Virus record (IMG/VR): IMGVR_UViG_3300036785_000343
Location: 1-36,096 of that record
DNA length: 36,096 nt
Strand: one strand, 5' to 3'
Origin: a virus
Positions 1 through 6,249 of the stretch are shown here, piece by piece. A program made the translations under genes and the position numbers. Under the pieces are notes generated by a model. The model was not told the DNA's origin and ran no database searches. It worked only from the letters and a program-made list of their open reading frames with translations. Each line of letters begins with the position of its first letter. Position 1 is the stretch's first letter.

Positions 1-179
1 CAACGCCGAACCTTATTCCTACCGGGACAATGGACCACCAGATAGGTGGAATTCTTAGCATCGTCCTACTTCTCTCACGGACCTCTTGGGGACTAAGCGG
101 CTACGTACCTTACTGGTCTCGCAGGTTTAGTTCTCCTTTCCTTTTCTTGTAACCATCATATAGTCTATTGGATGTTGGA
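1..179. other. Left-edge region without a recognised gene
   Basis: No open frame of useful length and no tRNA-like fold was seen. The stretch contains a CATATAGTC string near 157-165 that resembles the 3' strand of a group I intron P7 helix, but no convincing partner helices surround it. It may be the upstream part of the structured RNA that follows, or the end of an element that begins outside the window. Confidence 0.3.
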
Positions 180-440
180 TTGCAAGATGGGAACTCAAAT
201 TTCTTTCATGAAGGGAACTCGCCAGTGCCTGGGCTGTAGTCCGGGGGAGTCCGATCAGGCTAGATGGCCTCAGGGAGGCCCGTAGGAGCCTCACTGGTGA
301 GACTTTCCAGGGTCCCGGCTACCACCCTAGCTGGAAGGGGGTGGCTCTCGCCCACGGCCTTCATACGCCAGCCTGGAGGCATGACATCCTGGAGTTGAAA
401 CCTCGTCGAGGACATCTATTGGTTGGTCTCATTGATATCA
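180..440 (+). ncRNA. Candidate structured non-coding RNA
   Basis: This GC-rich stretch is free of protein genes and dense in inverted repeats, unlike its neighbours. A 10-bp stem with one G-U pair joins 218-227 to 292-301. It encloses two smaller hairpins, 228-231 with 256-259 and 266-270 with 276-280, giving a multibranch domain. Downstream, 305-310 pairs with 331-336, and 322-327 pairs with 339-344. These last two overlap, so they would be alternative folds. A short hairpin lies at 401-411. I do not recognise an RNA family: RNase P, tmRNA and group II domain V signatures were not seen. The strand is assumed from the direction of the genes downstream. Confidence 0.4.
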
Positions 441-482
441 TTAGGATTTTTCCTCCAGGTCAAAAATACATCTAACGGCTAC

Positions 483-511
483 TTGAAAAGACCGTATGCA
501 GTCACCATATC
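483..511 (+). promoter_or_regulatory. Repeated promoter motif, copy 1
   Basis: TTGAAA (483-488), a 17-base spacer ending in GTCAC, then CATATC (506-511). The same arrangement occurs at four other gene starts in the first 3 kb, which is the main support. The -35 box is close to the sigma-70 consensus and the -10 box is weaker. It would drive the two small genes that end at 851. Confidence 0.6.
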
Positions 512-548
512 TAGTTCATACAGAGACACTACATAGAAAGGTTACCAA

Positions 549-623
549 ATGTTCCCGGTTCTGATCGTTCTTGTCGCCGTCGCCTTTGCAGGCTACAATG
601 TCCTCATGGATGGCGCTGCCTAA
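549..623 (+). CDS. 24-residue single-span membrane peptide
   Basis: A very short frame encodes a 24-residue peptide that begins MFPVLIVLVAVAFAGYN and is mostly one hydrophobic helix (residues 2-17) with a short polar tail. AGAAAGG lies just upstream of the ATG at workable spacing. The frame follows the repeated promoter at 483-511 by about 38 bases and precedes the next gene by 30 bases, so the two would share a transcript ending at the terminator at 859-890. Phages often carry such single-span peptides, but no function can be read from this one. The main risk is that so short a frame is chance. Confidence 0.5.
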   Translation: MFPVLIVLVAVAFAGYNVLMDGAA

Positions 624-653
624 GCCCTTCACCCCTTTCAAGGAACCCTACTA

Positions 654-851
654 ATGAACCACATTGCAAAGCTCACTAAAGACCGGAACGACCTTCGTGA
701 TAAGCTGGCCGCCATCCGGGAAGAACTGGCAACCCTGGAAAGCTACTATACCAGCAGCAAGTTCTCTTGGCCAGACAATGACTACGCTCATGTCCGGACC
801 GATCTTCTCCCCCGACTGTCCACTTTGAAGTCCTTAGCAATCGAGGACTAA
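654..851 (+). CDS. Small coiled-coil hypothetical protein
   Basis: A 65-residue protein. Residues 5-32 are rich in Lys, Asp, Glu, Leu and Arg in a heptad-like pattern (KLTKDRNDLRDKLAAIREEL), predicting a coiled coil. The C-terminal half is mixed and ends in an acidic tail. AAGGA lies upstream of the ATG at normal spacing. A strong intrinsic terminator begins 8 bases after the stop, and the promoter motif at 483-511 lies upstream, so this is the last gene of a small self-contained unit. No family is recognised. The overlapping minus-strand frame is a shadow with no ribosome binding site. Confidence 0.75.
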   Translation: MNHIAKLTKDRNDLRDKLAAIREELATLESYYTSSKFSWPDNDYAHVRTDLLPRLSTLKSLAIED

Positions 852-858
852 TCCCCAG

Positions 859-890
859 GCCCTTGTGCAGTGCACAAGGGCTTTTCATTT
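859..890 (+). terminator. Intrinsic terminator
   Basis: A perfect 10-bp stem, GCCCTTGTGC with GCACAAGGGC, closes a 3-base loop and is followed by TTTTCATTT. It starts directly after the stop of the gene ending at 851. The sequence just after it (TTTAGACTAGAA) recurs after the next terminator. Confidence 0.9.
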
Positions 891-920
891 AGACTAGAAA
901 ATAAAGGTAGCCTTTACCTC

Positions 921-949
921 TTGCAAAGACCGTATCTAATCACTACATC
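921..949 (+). promoter_or_regulatory. Repeated promoter motif, copy 2
   Basis: TTGCAA (921-926), 17 bases, TACATC (944-949). The spacer AGACCGTAT...TCAC is nearly the same as in copy 1, beyond what the two hexamers alone need. An AT-rich tract precedes it (AGAAAATAAAGG). It lies between a terminator and the gene at 970. Confidence 0.65.
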
Positions 950-969
950 TAGAGCATAGGAGAAACGAT

Positions 970-1332
970 ATGAACCGGATCGAAATAAAATCGTGGCGTA
1001 AAGACCCCACCATTGTCAAGCTGGTCAAAGCCACTTTTCCCAACTATAACAAGCGGGCAGTCTACATCACGACCTCTGAAACTGTTACACTTTATGACCT
1101 CAACTGGTCTGGTGGAACTCGGAGCGAGTACAAGGTTAGCACCTTGGACGGCGAGCCTAGAGGCAACTCGGACAAATACAACGCAATCGCGCCATGGGAA
1201 AACCCCGCGGAAGGCAAGGAACTTCCCATCCCACCCGGCTTTGTAGTGGTCGAAGGTGGTTACTTCTGCGGTAAGGAACGTGCATTGACCATCCACGTCA
1301 ACCCGGCCGATATGCCCAAATACTTGACGTGA
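970..1332 (+). CDS. Conserved-looking phage hypothetical protein, 120 aa
   Basis: A 120-residue soluble protein preceded by TAGGAGAAACGAT, a good ribosome binding site. The middle has an aromatic and Gly-rich segment (TVTLYDLNWSGGTRSEYKV) of a kind I associate with small hypothetical proteins of phages of Gram-negative hosts, but I cannot assign a domain. It has no signal peptide or membrane helix. It is the only gene between the promoter motif at 921-949 and the terminator at 1338-1369, so it is probably a single-gene unit. Long frames on the minus strand across this stretch lack ribosome binding sites and are treated as shadows. Confidence 0.8.
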   Translation: MNRIEIKSWRKDPTIVKLVKATFPNYNKRAVYITTSETVTLYDLNWSGGTRSEYKVSTLDGEPRGNSDKYNAIAPWENPAEGKELPIPPGFVVVEGGYFCGKERALTIHVNPADMPKYLT

Positions 1333-1337
1333 ACTCC

Positions 1338-1369
1338 AGCCCTTGGCACTAGCCAAGGGCTTTTTTTCA
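1338..1369 (+). terminator. Intrinsic terminator
   Basis: A perfect 9-bp stem, AGCCCTTGG with CCAAGGGCT, 6-base loop CACTAG, followed by seven T. It begins 5 bases after the stop codon of the gene ending at 1332. The tail TTCATTAGACTAGAAG matches the sequence after the terminator at 859. Confidence 0.93.
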
Positions 1370-1400
1370 TTAGACTAGAAGAGAAATTTGAATTTCCATC

Positions 1401-1428
1401 TTGCGGTTAGATATAAAGTCACTATATC
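1401..1428 (+). promoter_or_regulatory. Repeated promoter motif, copy 3
   Basis: TTGCGG (1401-1406), 16 bases, TATATC (1423-1428). The spacer ends in GTCAC as in copies 1 and 2. It has the best -10 box of the set. It lies between the terminator at 1338 and the gene at 1452. Confidence 0.62.
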
Positions 1429-1451
1429 AGTTCTGTACAAGGAGACACGTT

Positions 1452-2063
1452 ATGGACAAGCTCTTAAACAACTCAGTTGACCTCGAAAGCCTTTTCGACC
1501 TCAGCTTCGACACTTCCACTACCGATACGACTACTACGATTGATTTGACGTGGAAGACCCTGAAATGCCACAAGTGCAATGGCACTGGCAACTTCATCGG
1601 CTACACTGGTCGAATTGTTGGCCCCTGCTTCACTTGTAACGGCAAGGGTATCAAAAAGGAAAAGCCCGCTCCGGTCGCTGGCAACACTGTGGACGTAAGC
1701 AAGATTGTCACAGCGCTCAACACGGCCTTTTCCAACGGCAAAAAACGGCCTAAGCTCTCCCTCGGAGCGTTCACGTTCTCCAGGGCACCTGACACCGGCA
1801 AAAACCCCGGAGCGATCTACGTGAAGAAAGGTATGAAGTATCTGGGAAAGGTTACGGAGGGTGAGTTCCATCCTGTTCGAGATTGTGATGACGACACCAC
1901 TAAGGCCGTCATCGAGGTTGCCTCTAAGCCGATGGAAGCGGCTATCGCCTTCGGACGGACCACCGGCAACTGTGCTTGTTGTGGCAAGGAGTTAACAAAC
2001 CCTGAGTCCATCAAGCGTAAGATCGGTCCGATTTGTGCCGAGAAGTTTGGCTTCATCTTCTAA
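1452..2063 (+). CDS. Zinc-finger protein with DnaJ-like and DUF6011-like motifs
   Basis: A 203-residue protein read from the ATG at 1452, which has GGAGACACGTT before it. A longer frame from 1401 would run through the promoter and is rejected. Near residues 37-64 are two CxxC pairs, CHKCNGTGN and CFTCNGKG, like half of a DnaJ zinc finger. The C terminus (about 175-200) carries CACCGKELTNPESIKRKIGP followed by a late Cys, matching the DUF6011 pattern found in many phage proteins. The middle section resembles no domain I can name. Two metal sites suggest nucleic-acid or protein binding, but the role is unknown. It forms its own unit between copy 3 of the promoter motif and the terminator at 2072. 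Confidence 0.85.
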   Translation: MDKLLNNSVDLESLFDLSFDTSTTDTTTTIDLTWKTLKCHKCNGTGNFIGYTGRIVGPCFTCNGKGIKKEKPAPVAGNTVDVSKIVTALNTAFSNGKKRPKLSLGAFTFSRAPDTGKNPGAIYVKKGMKYLGKVTEGEFHPVRDCDDDTTKAVIEVASKPMEAAIAFGRTTGNCACCGKELTNPESIKRKIGPICAEKFGFIF

Positions 2064-2071
2064 AGACCTTG

Positions 2072-2103
2072 GCCCCTGGAACTCCCCCAGGGGCTTTTTA
2101 TTT
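2072..2103 (+). terminator. Intrinsic terminator
   Basis: A perfect 8-bp stem, GCCCCTGG with CCAGGGGC, 7-base loop, then TTTTTATTT. It starts 8 bases after the stop at 2063. An AT-rich GTAGAAAATAAAATAG follows and leads into the next promoter copy. Confidence 0.92.
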
Positions 2104-2133
2104 GACCGTAGAAAATAAAATAGCTAAAGCCTC

Positions 2134-2161
2134 TTGTAAGACTACTAGCAATGACCATATT
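2134..2161 (+). promoter_or_regulatory. Repeated promoter motif, copy 4
   Basis: TTGTAA (2134-2139), 16 bases ending in GAC, CATATT (2156-2161). It would serve the run of small genes from 2199 or 2288 to 2941. Confidence 0.55.
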
Positions 2162-2198
2162 CAAGAGACCAGAAACGATACACAGCGAGTTGACTACA

Positions 2199-2264
2199 AT
2201 GTTAGGACTTCTTATAACCGTATCCCTTCTCTGCTTGATTTCAACATCTGCGATCGAGGCATAA
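2199..2264 (+). CDS. Possible 21-residue hydrophobic peptide
   Basis: A short frame encodes MLGLLITVSLLCLISTSAIEA, almost wholly hydrophobic and similar in style to the peptide at 549-623. It sits at the same place in its cassette, about 38 bases after the promoter motif and before a small soluble gene. The ribosome binding site is poor (GCGAG only), which keeps confidence low. If real it is a single-span membrane or leader-like peptide. Confidence 0.3.
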   Translation: MLGLLITVSLLCLISTSAIEA

Positions 2265-2287
2265 GGTCACAGGAAAAGGAAACATAC

Positions 2288-2539
2288 ATGAAAACGTACA
2301 GTGTCAGATCCCTTGATGAACTCGCCGAAGTGTTCGAAATGTTCGCAAAGAACGTTGAGAACTCCCCTCTACAAACCACGAAACGCACAAAGGAACTCGT
2401 GGCGATGGAAGCAGCGACATGGCGAAATGCTGCAGAGGTCATAAGGGATACCATCCTCGAAACAAACCCCTTACCGATCATAGAACTCAACGAAGGCAGC
2501 AAGAAATCTCTTGCCCGTGCCCTGAAAGGAAACCCATAA
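2288..2539 (+). CDS. Small helical hypothetical protein, 83 aa
   Basis: Read from ATG 2288, preceded by AGGAAAAGGAAAC. A frame extending upstream to 2033 would overlap the previous gene, its terminator and a promoter, and is rejected. The protein is rich in Ala, Glu, Leu and Lys, probably all-helical (for example SLDELAEVFEMFAKNVEN near the N terminus), with no membrane span and a basic C terminus. The next gene starts 1 base after the stop, so translation is probably coupled. Family and function unknown. Confidence 0.7.
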   Translation: MKTYSVRSLDELAEVFEMFAKNVENSPLQTTKRTKELVAMEAATWRNAAEVIRDTILETNPLPIIELNEGSKKSLARALKGNP

Positions 2540-2540
2540 A

Positions 2541-2720
2541 ATGGACCCCCAGGCTTGTTTGAACGACCTCTTGACCGCAGTCCACGACGGGGATTGCGAT
2601 CTCGCCAGCGACCTTCTCGACGGTTTGCTGAGTTGGTTTGCCAAGGATGGCTTCATGCCTAGTGTTGCCGTAGCACTCGACAAGGTACAGGATCGGATTA
2701 ACGAAAGGAGATGCGTGTGA
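2541..2720 (+). CDS. Small acidic hypothetical protein, 59 aa
   Basis: A 59-residue frame starts at ATG 2541, 1 base after the stop of the preceding gene, and ends in TGA at 2718-2720, overlapping the next start. It is acidic in its first half (LTAVHDGDCDLASDLLDGLL) and helical throughout, ending in a basic NERRCV. The upstream gene supplies AAAGGAAACCC as ribosome binding site. Its tight packing with both neighbours is the best evidence that it is translated. Function unknown. Confidence 0.65.
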   Translation: MDPQACLNDLLTAVHDGDCDLASDLLDGLLSWFAKDGFMPSVAVALDKVQDRINERRCV

Positions 2721-2941
2721 CATACCCTGTTATACCTTGGGAAGAGGCCCTAGCCTTGCTGAAGTCGATTCAGGATGCTCTAGGAACTGACGAGACTGGG
2801 GAAAACCTAGTTGCCGTCGCCAGTGACGCCCATAGGGCAGAGCAAGAGCTAGCTGCCTTGAGAAGTAGAACACGGTCCGATCCTAATAAATTACAGAAAG
2901 GACTAAAAAACTCAAACTTCCCTCTTGCAAAAACCAGCTAG
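2717..2941 (+). CDS. Small hypothetical protein, 74 aa, GTG start
   Basis: I place the start at GTG 2717 rather than ATG 2711. AAAGGAG (2704-2710) is then 6 bases upstream, whereas it would touch the ATG. The GTG also forms a GTGA overlap with the stop of the previous gene, a common coupling signal. The 74-residue product is helical (WEEALALLKSIQDALG, then HRAEQELAALRSR) with a basic tail. The 3' end overlaps copy 5 of the promoter motif, so the last 15 or so residues may be only loosely constrained. Function unknown. Confidence 0.6.
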   Translation: MTYPVIPWEEALALLKSIQDALGTDETGENLVAVASDAHRAEQELAALRSRTRSDPNKLQKGLKNSNFPLAKTS

Positions 2942-2953
2942 ATAGACTACATT
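2925..2953 (+). promoter_or_regulatory. Repeated promoter motif, copy 5
   Basis: TTGCAA (2925-2930), 17 bases ending in GAC, TACATT (2948-2953). The -35 box lies inside the end of the preceding gene. It would give a transcript with a leader of about 150 bases ahead of the DUF932 gene at 3108. Confidence 0.58.
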
Positions 2954-2980
2954 ACAAACACAGGACGGAGACATAGGAAG

Positions 2981-3068
2981 GTGACGCAGTTTATACCCAA
3001 ACGTGAACCTACCGATACTGCGGTAGTCCCATAGACGATTGGGTATAGCCAGCGACACCGCTGATCAC
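2981..3068 (+). ncRNA. Folded 5' leader of the DUF932 gene
   Basis: A perfect 9-bp stem pairs TATACCCAA (2992-3000) with TTGGGTATA (3039-3047). It encloses a 6-bp hairpin CTACCG (3009-3014) with CGGTAG (3021-3026), loop ATACTG. Flanking GTG..CAG (2981-2989) and CTG..CAC (3061-3068) can extend the outer stem imperfectly. No riboswitch family is recognised. It could be a cis-regulatory leader or a separate small RNA. Confidence 0.5.
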
Positions 3069-3107
3069 AACGAGCCAATATGTAGCTCAAAACGATAGGA
3101 GTAACAC

Positions 3108-4121
3108 ATGGACAATATTGATATGACCAATAATCGGGCTAATATGGCCTTTTTGGGGGACCGGAATAACATCTGGCACCGCATGGGCGAAGAGATGAAA
3201 GAGGGTATGACCACTAAGGAGTGGGCAAAGTCCTCCGGTTTGACCTGGACCGCCGAAAAGGTTCCTGCTTTCGCCCAGCTTGACGATCGGTTCCCTAATG
3301 CGGGACTGGTTAAGGCAGATGGCCGGTATTTCCTCTGTCGGAATGACAATGGTTATATCTTGTCACCTACCACGGTATCGAATGTCTATCAGGCCGTTCA
3401 GCCTGCGGACCTTCTCGCTTGGTTCGATCGGTACGTCTCAGTTGACAGTCGTTTCAAGCTTGACGTTTGTGGTAGCCTGAAAAAGGGCGAGATCATCTGG
3501 GCCACGGCAGTTTATCAGGAACCGGTGGAAGTAGCTGGAGATAAGCATGTCATGCGGCTTCTTATGACTACCACGTTTGACGGTAGTGGTGCTACGATCA
3601 ATAAGGGCTGTACAGAACGAGTGGTCTGCAATAATACTCTGGACGTGGCTCTTGGTGAAAAGCATACCCCCGTCATTCGGACTCGGCATAATACCAAGTT
3701 CGATCCGGCAAAGGTTGCCAAGGAATTGGCAGCTGTTGCACAGGGCTTCACCTACTATAAGAAAATGGGCGATGCTCTAGCTCAGAACGAAATGGCTAAG
3801 GAAGAGGTTTCCAGGTTCTTCAAAAGTCTCTTGGACATTCCTTTTGAAGCCAAACCCGATGATGTATCTACACGTAAGCTCAATCAGTTCGAAGCTTTGA
3901 GTGATGCTTACCGAACTAGCCGGGAGGAAGGTGCCACAGGTGCATGGGCTTCACTTCAGGCGGTGACCCGGTACTGCGATCATGATCGATCGGTCAAGGC
4001 GGTTGGTAGTGATGCTACTGAGTCTAGGTTTCTTAGTAGCCAATTCGGTTCGGGCCACCTACTAAAAGCAAAGGCGGTTGGCCTTCTCATGCCAAGGATA
4101 AAGGATAAGATCCTGGCCTGA
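3108..4121 (+). CDS. DUF932 family protein
   Basis: A 337-residue protein of the DUF932 / phage-plasmid-like family (TIGR03299-like), widespread in large phages and plasmids and of unknown biochemistry. Features seen are the N-terminal NIWHRMGEEMKEGMTTKEW, the central ATAVYQEP and MRLLMTTTFDGSGATINKG, ERVVCNNTLDVAL, and the C-terminal Thr/Ala-rich helix with WASLQAVTRYCDHDRSVK. The length is normal for the family. TAGGAGTAACAC gives a strong ribosome binding site before ATG 3108. It is preceded by a folded leader and its own promoter copy, so it seems to be separately and perhaps post-transcriptionally controlled. No intrinsic terminator follows. Confidence 0.92.
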   Translation: MDNIDMTNNRANMAFLGDRNNIWHRMGEEMKEGMTTKEWAKSSGLTWTAEKVPAFAQLDDRFPNAGLVKADGRYFLCRNDNGYILSPTTVSNVYQAVQPADLLAWFDRYVSVDSRFKLDVCGSLKKGEIIWATAVYQEPVEVAGDKHVMRLLMTTTFDGSGATINKGCTERVVCNNTLDVALGEKHTPVIRTRHNTKFDPAKVAKELAAVAQGFTYYKKMGDALAQNEMAKEEVSRFFKSLLDIPFEAKPDDVSTRKLNQFEALSDAYRTSREEGATGAWASLQAVTRYCDHDRSVKAVGSDATESRFLSSQFGSGHLLKAKAVGLLMPRIKDKILA

Positions 4122-4139
4122 TCCCAGAAATGAAAAACT

Positions 4140-4161
4140 GCCCCGGCACGTATGCCGAGGC
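4140..4161 (+). other. Hairpin after the DUF932 gene
   Basis: A 9-bp stem with one mismatch (GCCCCGGCA with TGCCGAGGC) closes a CGTA loop. No T-run follows, so it is not a standard terminator. It may stabilise the 3' end or be a processing site. Confidence 0.35.
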
Positions 4162-4184
4162 ATCTACACTAGGGAGGCGTTCAC

Positions 4185-4346
4185 ATGACTTGGCTTGTAG
4201 TAGGCTATTTTCCATCAGGTTTTAAGACAGTATGCCCTATAGAGTTCGATACCAAGGCAGAGCAAGCCCGTGATGTTTCAGAACAGTTAGAAGCACCAAG
4301 CTGTCGATTTGTAGTCGAAGAAAAGAAGGAACAATCACGTCATTAA
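4185..4346 (+). CDS. Small hypothetical protein, 53 aa
   Basis: A 53-residue frame preceded by AGGGAGG at 4171-4177, 7 bases before the ATG, the best ribosome binding site in this part of the window. The protein starts with a beta-like MTWLVVGYFPSGFKTVCP and continues with an acidic helix and a charged KK/EQSRH tail, suggesting a small alpha/beta fold. No family is recognised. The stop is followed after 18 bases by the next gene. Confidence 0.7.
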   Translation: MTWLVVGYFPSGFKTVCPIEFDTKAEQARDVSEQLEAPSCRFVVEEKKEQSRH

Positions 4347-4364
4347 AGGATAAGGTTGACGCCC

Positions 4365-5243
4365 ATGCTGTGTGATACAATGATAGGAGCGGATTACCTA
4401 CGCAAAGGATACCCTGGATTCGAGATCACCCAGAAAGCAATTGCCAGGGCCAACAAGTTTGTACTAGCACCAGATATTGCGGCAGGTACTGACGGACTCA
4501 CGAACAATCGCCCACAGCTAGCACGTATAGCGCCCTTCTGTCGATTACCATTCCCCTTCTGTTGGTTCGAATTGGCCCAAGCCGATCGGCCACACTTTAT
4601 GGCCGCTGGCGTACACCATCCTGGCTACCAGACTAAGCCAGTACGTATTGGATTCCTATGCATATCCTATGCAGATGATATACTATGGCGATGGCGTACT
4701 ACGCTATGTTGGTCGCTTCGTGACCCACGTAGTACATACGAAGCAAACGCAAGTATGCTAGGAATAGAGTTCAATACCAAAGACCCTATCAATGACCCAG
4801 CAACTTCAAACCTAGGCGAGATCGGTAAATACGTAAAACCACACTGGTCACCATTCTGCCCACTACTATTACGTAGTCTTGAGAAAATCACAGAACTAAA
4901 CGCTTCGGACTGGGGAGGTGAGATACAATACTTAATAGCTCTTCTCGGCTTGCTCAATAGCCGTAATGTCGCGGAACACCATGAAGTTGACAACAGTGCA
5001 TATAACAAGAAACGTACAAAACAAGGTAAGTCGCCACTATCGTCTCACACTCTTTTGAAGATCAGGGCAATCCATAGACACTCTTTCACACGTCCAGGTC
5101 GCCCGCCGTCAAGCTCTGAAGAAATCAGAAAACATTTCGTTGTTGGCCATTGGAAAACAAGAAAAACAGGATTATTCTGGTGGAACCCATTCATGCGAGG
5201 GAAGCGTGGTCTCGTTACACATGATTACCTGTTAACAGAGTAG
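4365..5243 (+). CDS. Phage hypothetical protein with C-terminal HxVxGHW motif
   Basis: About 292 residues from ATG 4365, with AAGG 9 bases upstream. A TTG at 4356 is an alternative start adding three residues. The N-terminal two thirds is aromatic-rich and unrecognised. The C-terminal segment, IRKHFVVGHWKTRKTGLFWW then RGKRGLVTHDYLL, matches a pattern I have seen in hypothetical proteins of phages and prophages of alphaproteobacteria (HxVRGHW...GxxxW...RG...H.Y.V). That resemblance is from memory, not a search. Before it is a basic stretch, AYNKKRTKQGKSPL, which might bind nucleic acid. No catalytic motif was identified, so function remains open. Confidence 0.75.
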   Translation: MLCDTMIGADYLRKGYPGFEITQKAIARANKFVLAPDIAAGTDGLTNNRPQLARIAPFCRLPFPFCWFELAQADRPHFMAAGVHHPGYQTKPVRIGFLCISYADDILWRWRTTLCWSLRDPRSTYEANASMLGIEFNTKDPINDPATSNLGEIGKYVKPHWSPFCPLLLRSLEKITELNASDWGGEIQYLIALLGLLNSRNVAEHHEVDNSAYNKKRTKQGKSPLSSHTLLKIRAIHRHSFTRPGRPPSSSEEIRKHFVVGHWKTRKTGLFWWNPFMRGKRGLVTHDYLLTE

Positions 5244-5249
5244 ACAACA

Positions 5250-5321
5250 ATGACTGAAATCTGGAAGGACATTGCAGACTGGCCCGCGAGGATTAATAAG
5301 AATGCTCGCAACCAAATATAA
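5250..5321 (+). pseudogene. Possible remnant of a NUMOD4 homing endonuclease
   Basis: A 23-residue frame begins MTEIWKDIADWP, closely resembling the N terminus of the NUMOD4/HNH gene at 27643 (EIWKDIIGWP) and the NUMOD4 consensus. It continues INKNARNQI and then stops. NUMOD4 proteins are normally over 100 residues and no HNH follows, so this looks like a decayed or truncated homing endonuclease. It could also be a tiny unrelated peptide. Confidence 0.4.
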
Positions 5322-5387
5322 CGTTAGCTCTCCTTGCATATCTATGATACGTAGTAACAAGCGATGGAATACATGACAGGAGTAGTA

Positions 5388-5630
5388 ATGACTAAAGCTG
5401 AATTGCACAACGCTCTTAGAATACTGCGATCAATAGACCTGTTCGAGCTACAGGAAGTTGGATTATGGGTTGATCCAGATGCACTAGCTACGAAACGATG
5501 GGAATCATTCCGAGATAACCCATACGAGTTCTTCATCAGGTGTGATGACGATACCGTGGACAAAATATGGTCTATAGTCCAACGCCGATCGGAGAAGAAA
5601 CCACCAGTACCCTCAATTCGGAGAAAGTAA
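5388..5630 (+). CDS. Small hypothetical protein, 80 aa
   Basis: The start is ATG 5388, with CAGGAG 5 bases upstream. A longer frame from 5364 lacks a good site. The product is a mixed helical protein with ALRILRSIDLFELQEVGLWV near the N terminus and a basic C terminus (QRRSEKKPPVPSIRRK). Its stop is followed without a gap by the next ATG, so the two are co-translated. No domain is recognised. Confidence 0.7.
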   Translation: MTKAELHNALRILRSIDLFELQEVGLWVDPDALATKRWESFRDNPYEFFIRCDDDTVDKIWSIVQRRSEKKPPVPSIRRK

Positions 5631-6080
5631 ATGCAATTCGCTGCAATCAAACCTAAACTACAAGTATTAGAATGGATCAACACCGACACGCTAAAAACCG
5701 CGGAATTAGCGTGTGGATTAACTAGTGTAGATCACGGTGTATTCTGGCGTAAGGATGACGGGCTAGGATTAGGCTATACGGTCTACGAATATGCACTATA
5801 TGAACCACGTCCAGAAGAACAGAGCTATGCAGCTGTGTTTGGAACGTTCATTGCAGGCAATGCCATAGTCTATGCTTTCGATGCCAGTGGAGAGACGATT
5901 CCAGTTACCTCGGAAATGATCTCATTAAAGGATATCAAATGGTTACCAGACCTACTTAGGGCTGAATTAGCAATCGCACATAGGATAGTAAAAAGGCCTA
6001 TGATTGCTGTTAATGGTAAGGTCTTGTGGAGATGGCCAGAACCCAAGCCGGATCTAGATCACATCGCTGAATTAATCTGA
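5631..6080 (+). CDS. Hypothetical protein, 149 aa
   Basis: The ATG directly follows the TAA of the upstream gene, and GGAG inside that gene's end serves as ribosome binding site. The 149-residue product is probably an alpha/beta protein without membrane spans. It has a strand-rich first half (GVFWRKDDGLGLGYTVYEYA) and a C-terminal segment with Trp and Pro (VLWRWPEPKPDLDH). It pairs with the 80-residue gene in one small operon. I cannot name a family. Confidence 0.75.
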   Translation: MQFAAIKPKLQVLEWINTDTLKTAELACGLTSVDHGVFWRKDDGLGLGYTVYEYALYEPRPEEQSYAAVFGTFIAGNAIVYAFDASGETIPVTSEMISLKDIKWLPDLLRAELAIAHRIVKRPMIAVNGKVLWRWPEPKPDLDHIAELI

Positions 6081-6146
6081 TGAGATTAAAAATGAGAAAG
6101 ATGGGACCAAAGCCAGAATAACTAAGTTGGACAAGGGAAAGGACAG

Positions 6147-6242
6147 ATGAAAACCGAGTACATTGTATCTCTCATTTTATTGTTGTTTGTAACTTGTTTA
6201 ATCCTTTCATTAGCATACGAAGTCTTACACTTACGACACTAG
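6147..6242 (+). CDS. 31-residue single-span membrane peptide
   Basis: A short frame encodes MKTEYIVSLILLLFVTCLIL plus a short C-terminal tail (31 residues), one clear membrane helix at about residues 6-25. AAGGGAAAGGA sits just before the ATG. It lies between the preceding operon and the double-hairpin leader of the 520-residue gene. Phage peptides of this shape can be accessory lysis or membrane-targeting proteins, but nothing here decides. Confidence 0.5.
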   Translation: MKTEYIVSLILLLFVTCLILSLAYEVLHLRH

Positions 6243-6249
6243 ACGCGAT

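Noticed and set aside
90-166. Possible second group I intron: GGGACTA near 101 with ATATAGTC near 159 as a P7-like pair
   Set aside because: The stretch between shows no P8 hairpin, no P3 strand and no P7.1/P7.2, and no split gene is present nearby.
949-1356. 135-residue minus-strand frame
   Set aside because: It mirrors the + strand gene at 970-1332, crosses a terminator, and has no ribosome binding site.
2033-2287. N-terminal extension of the 83-residue protein
   Set aside because: It would run through the end of the previous gene, its terminator and a promoter copy. ATG 2288 has a good ribosome binding site.
4140-4161. Hairpin after the DUF932 gene as an intrinsic terminator
   Set aside because: No T-run follows the stem, and the stem has a mismatch. 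Listed only as a hairpin.
5329-5350. Promoter copy at TTGCAT before the gene at 5388
   Set aside because: No YAYATY box lies 16-17 bases downstream, so it does not match the repeated motif.
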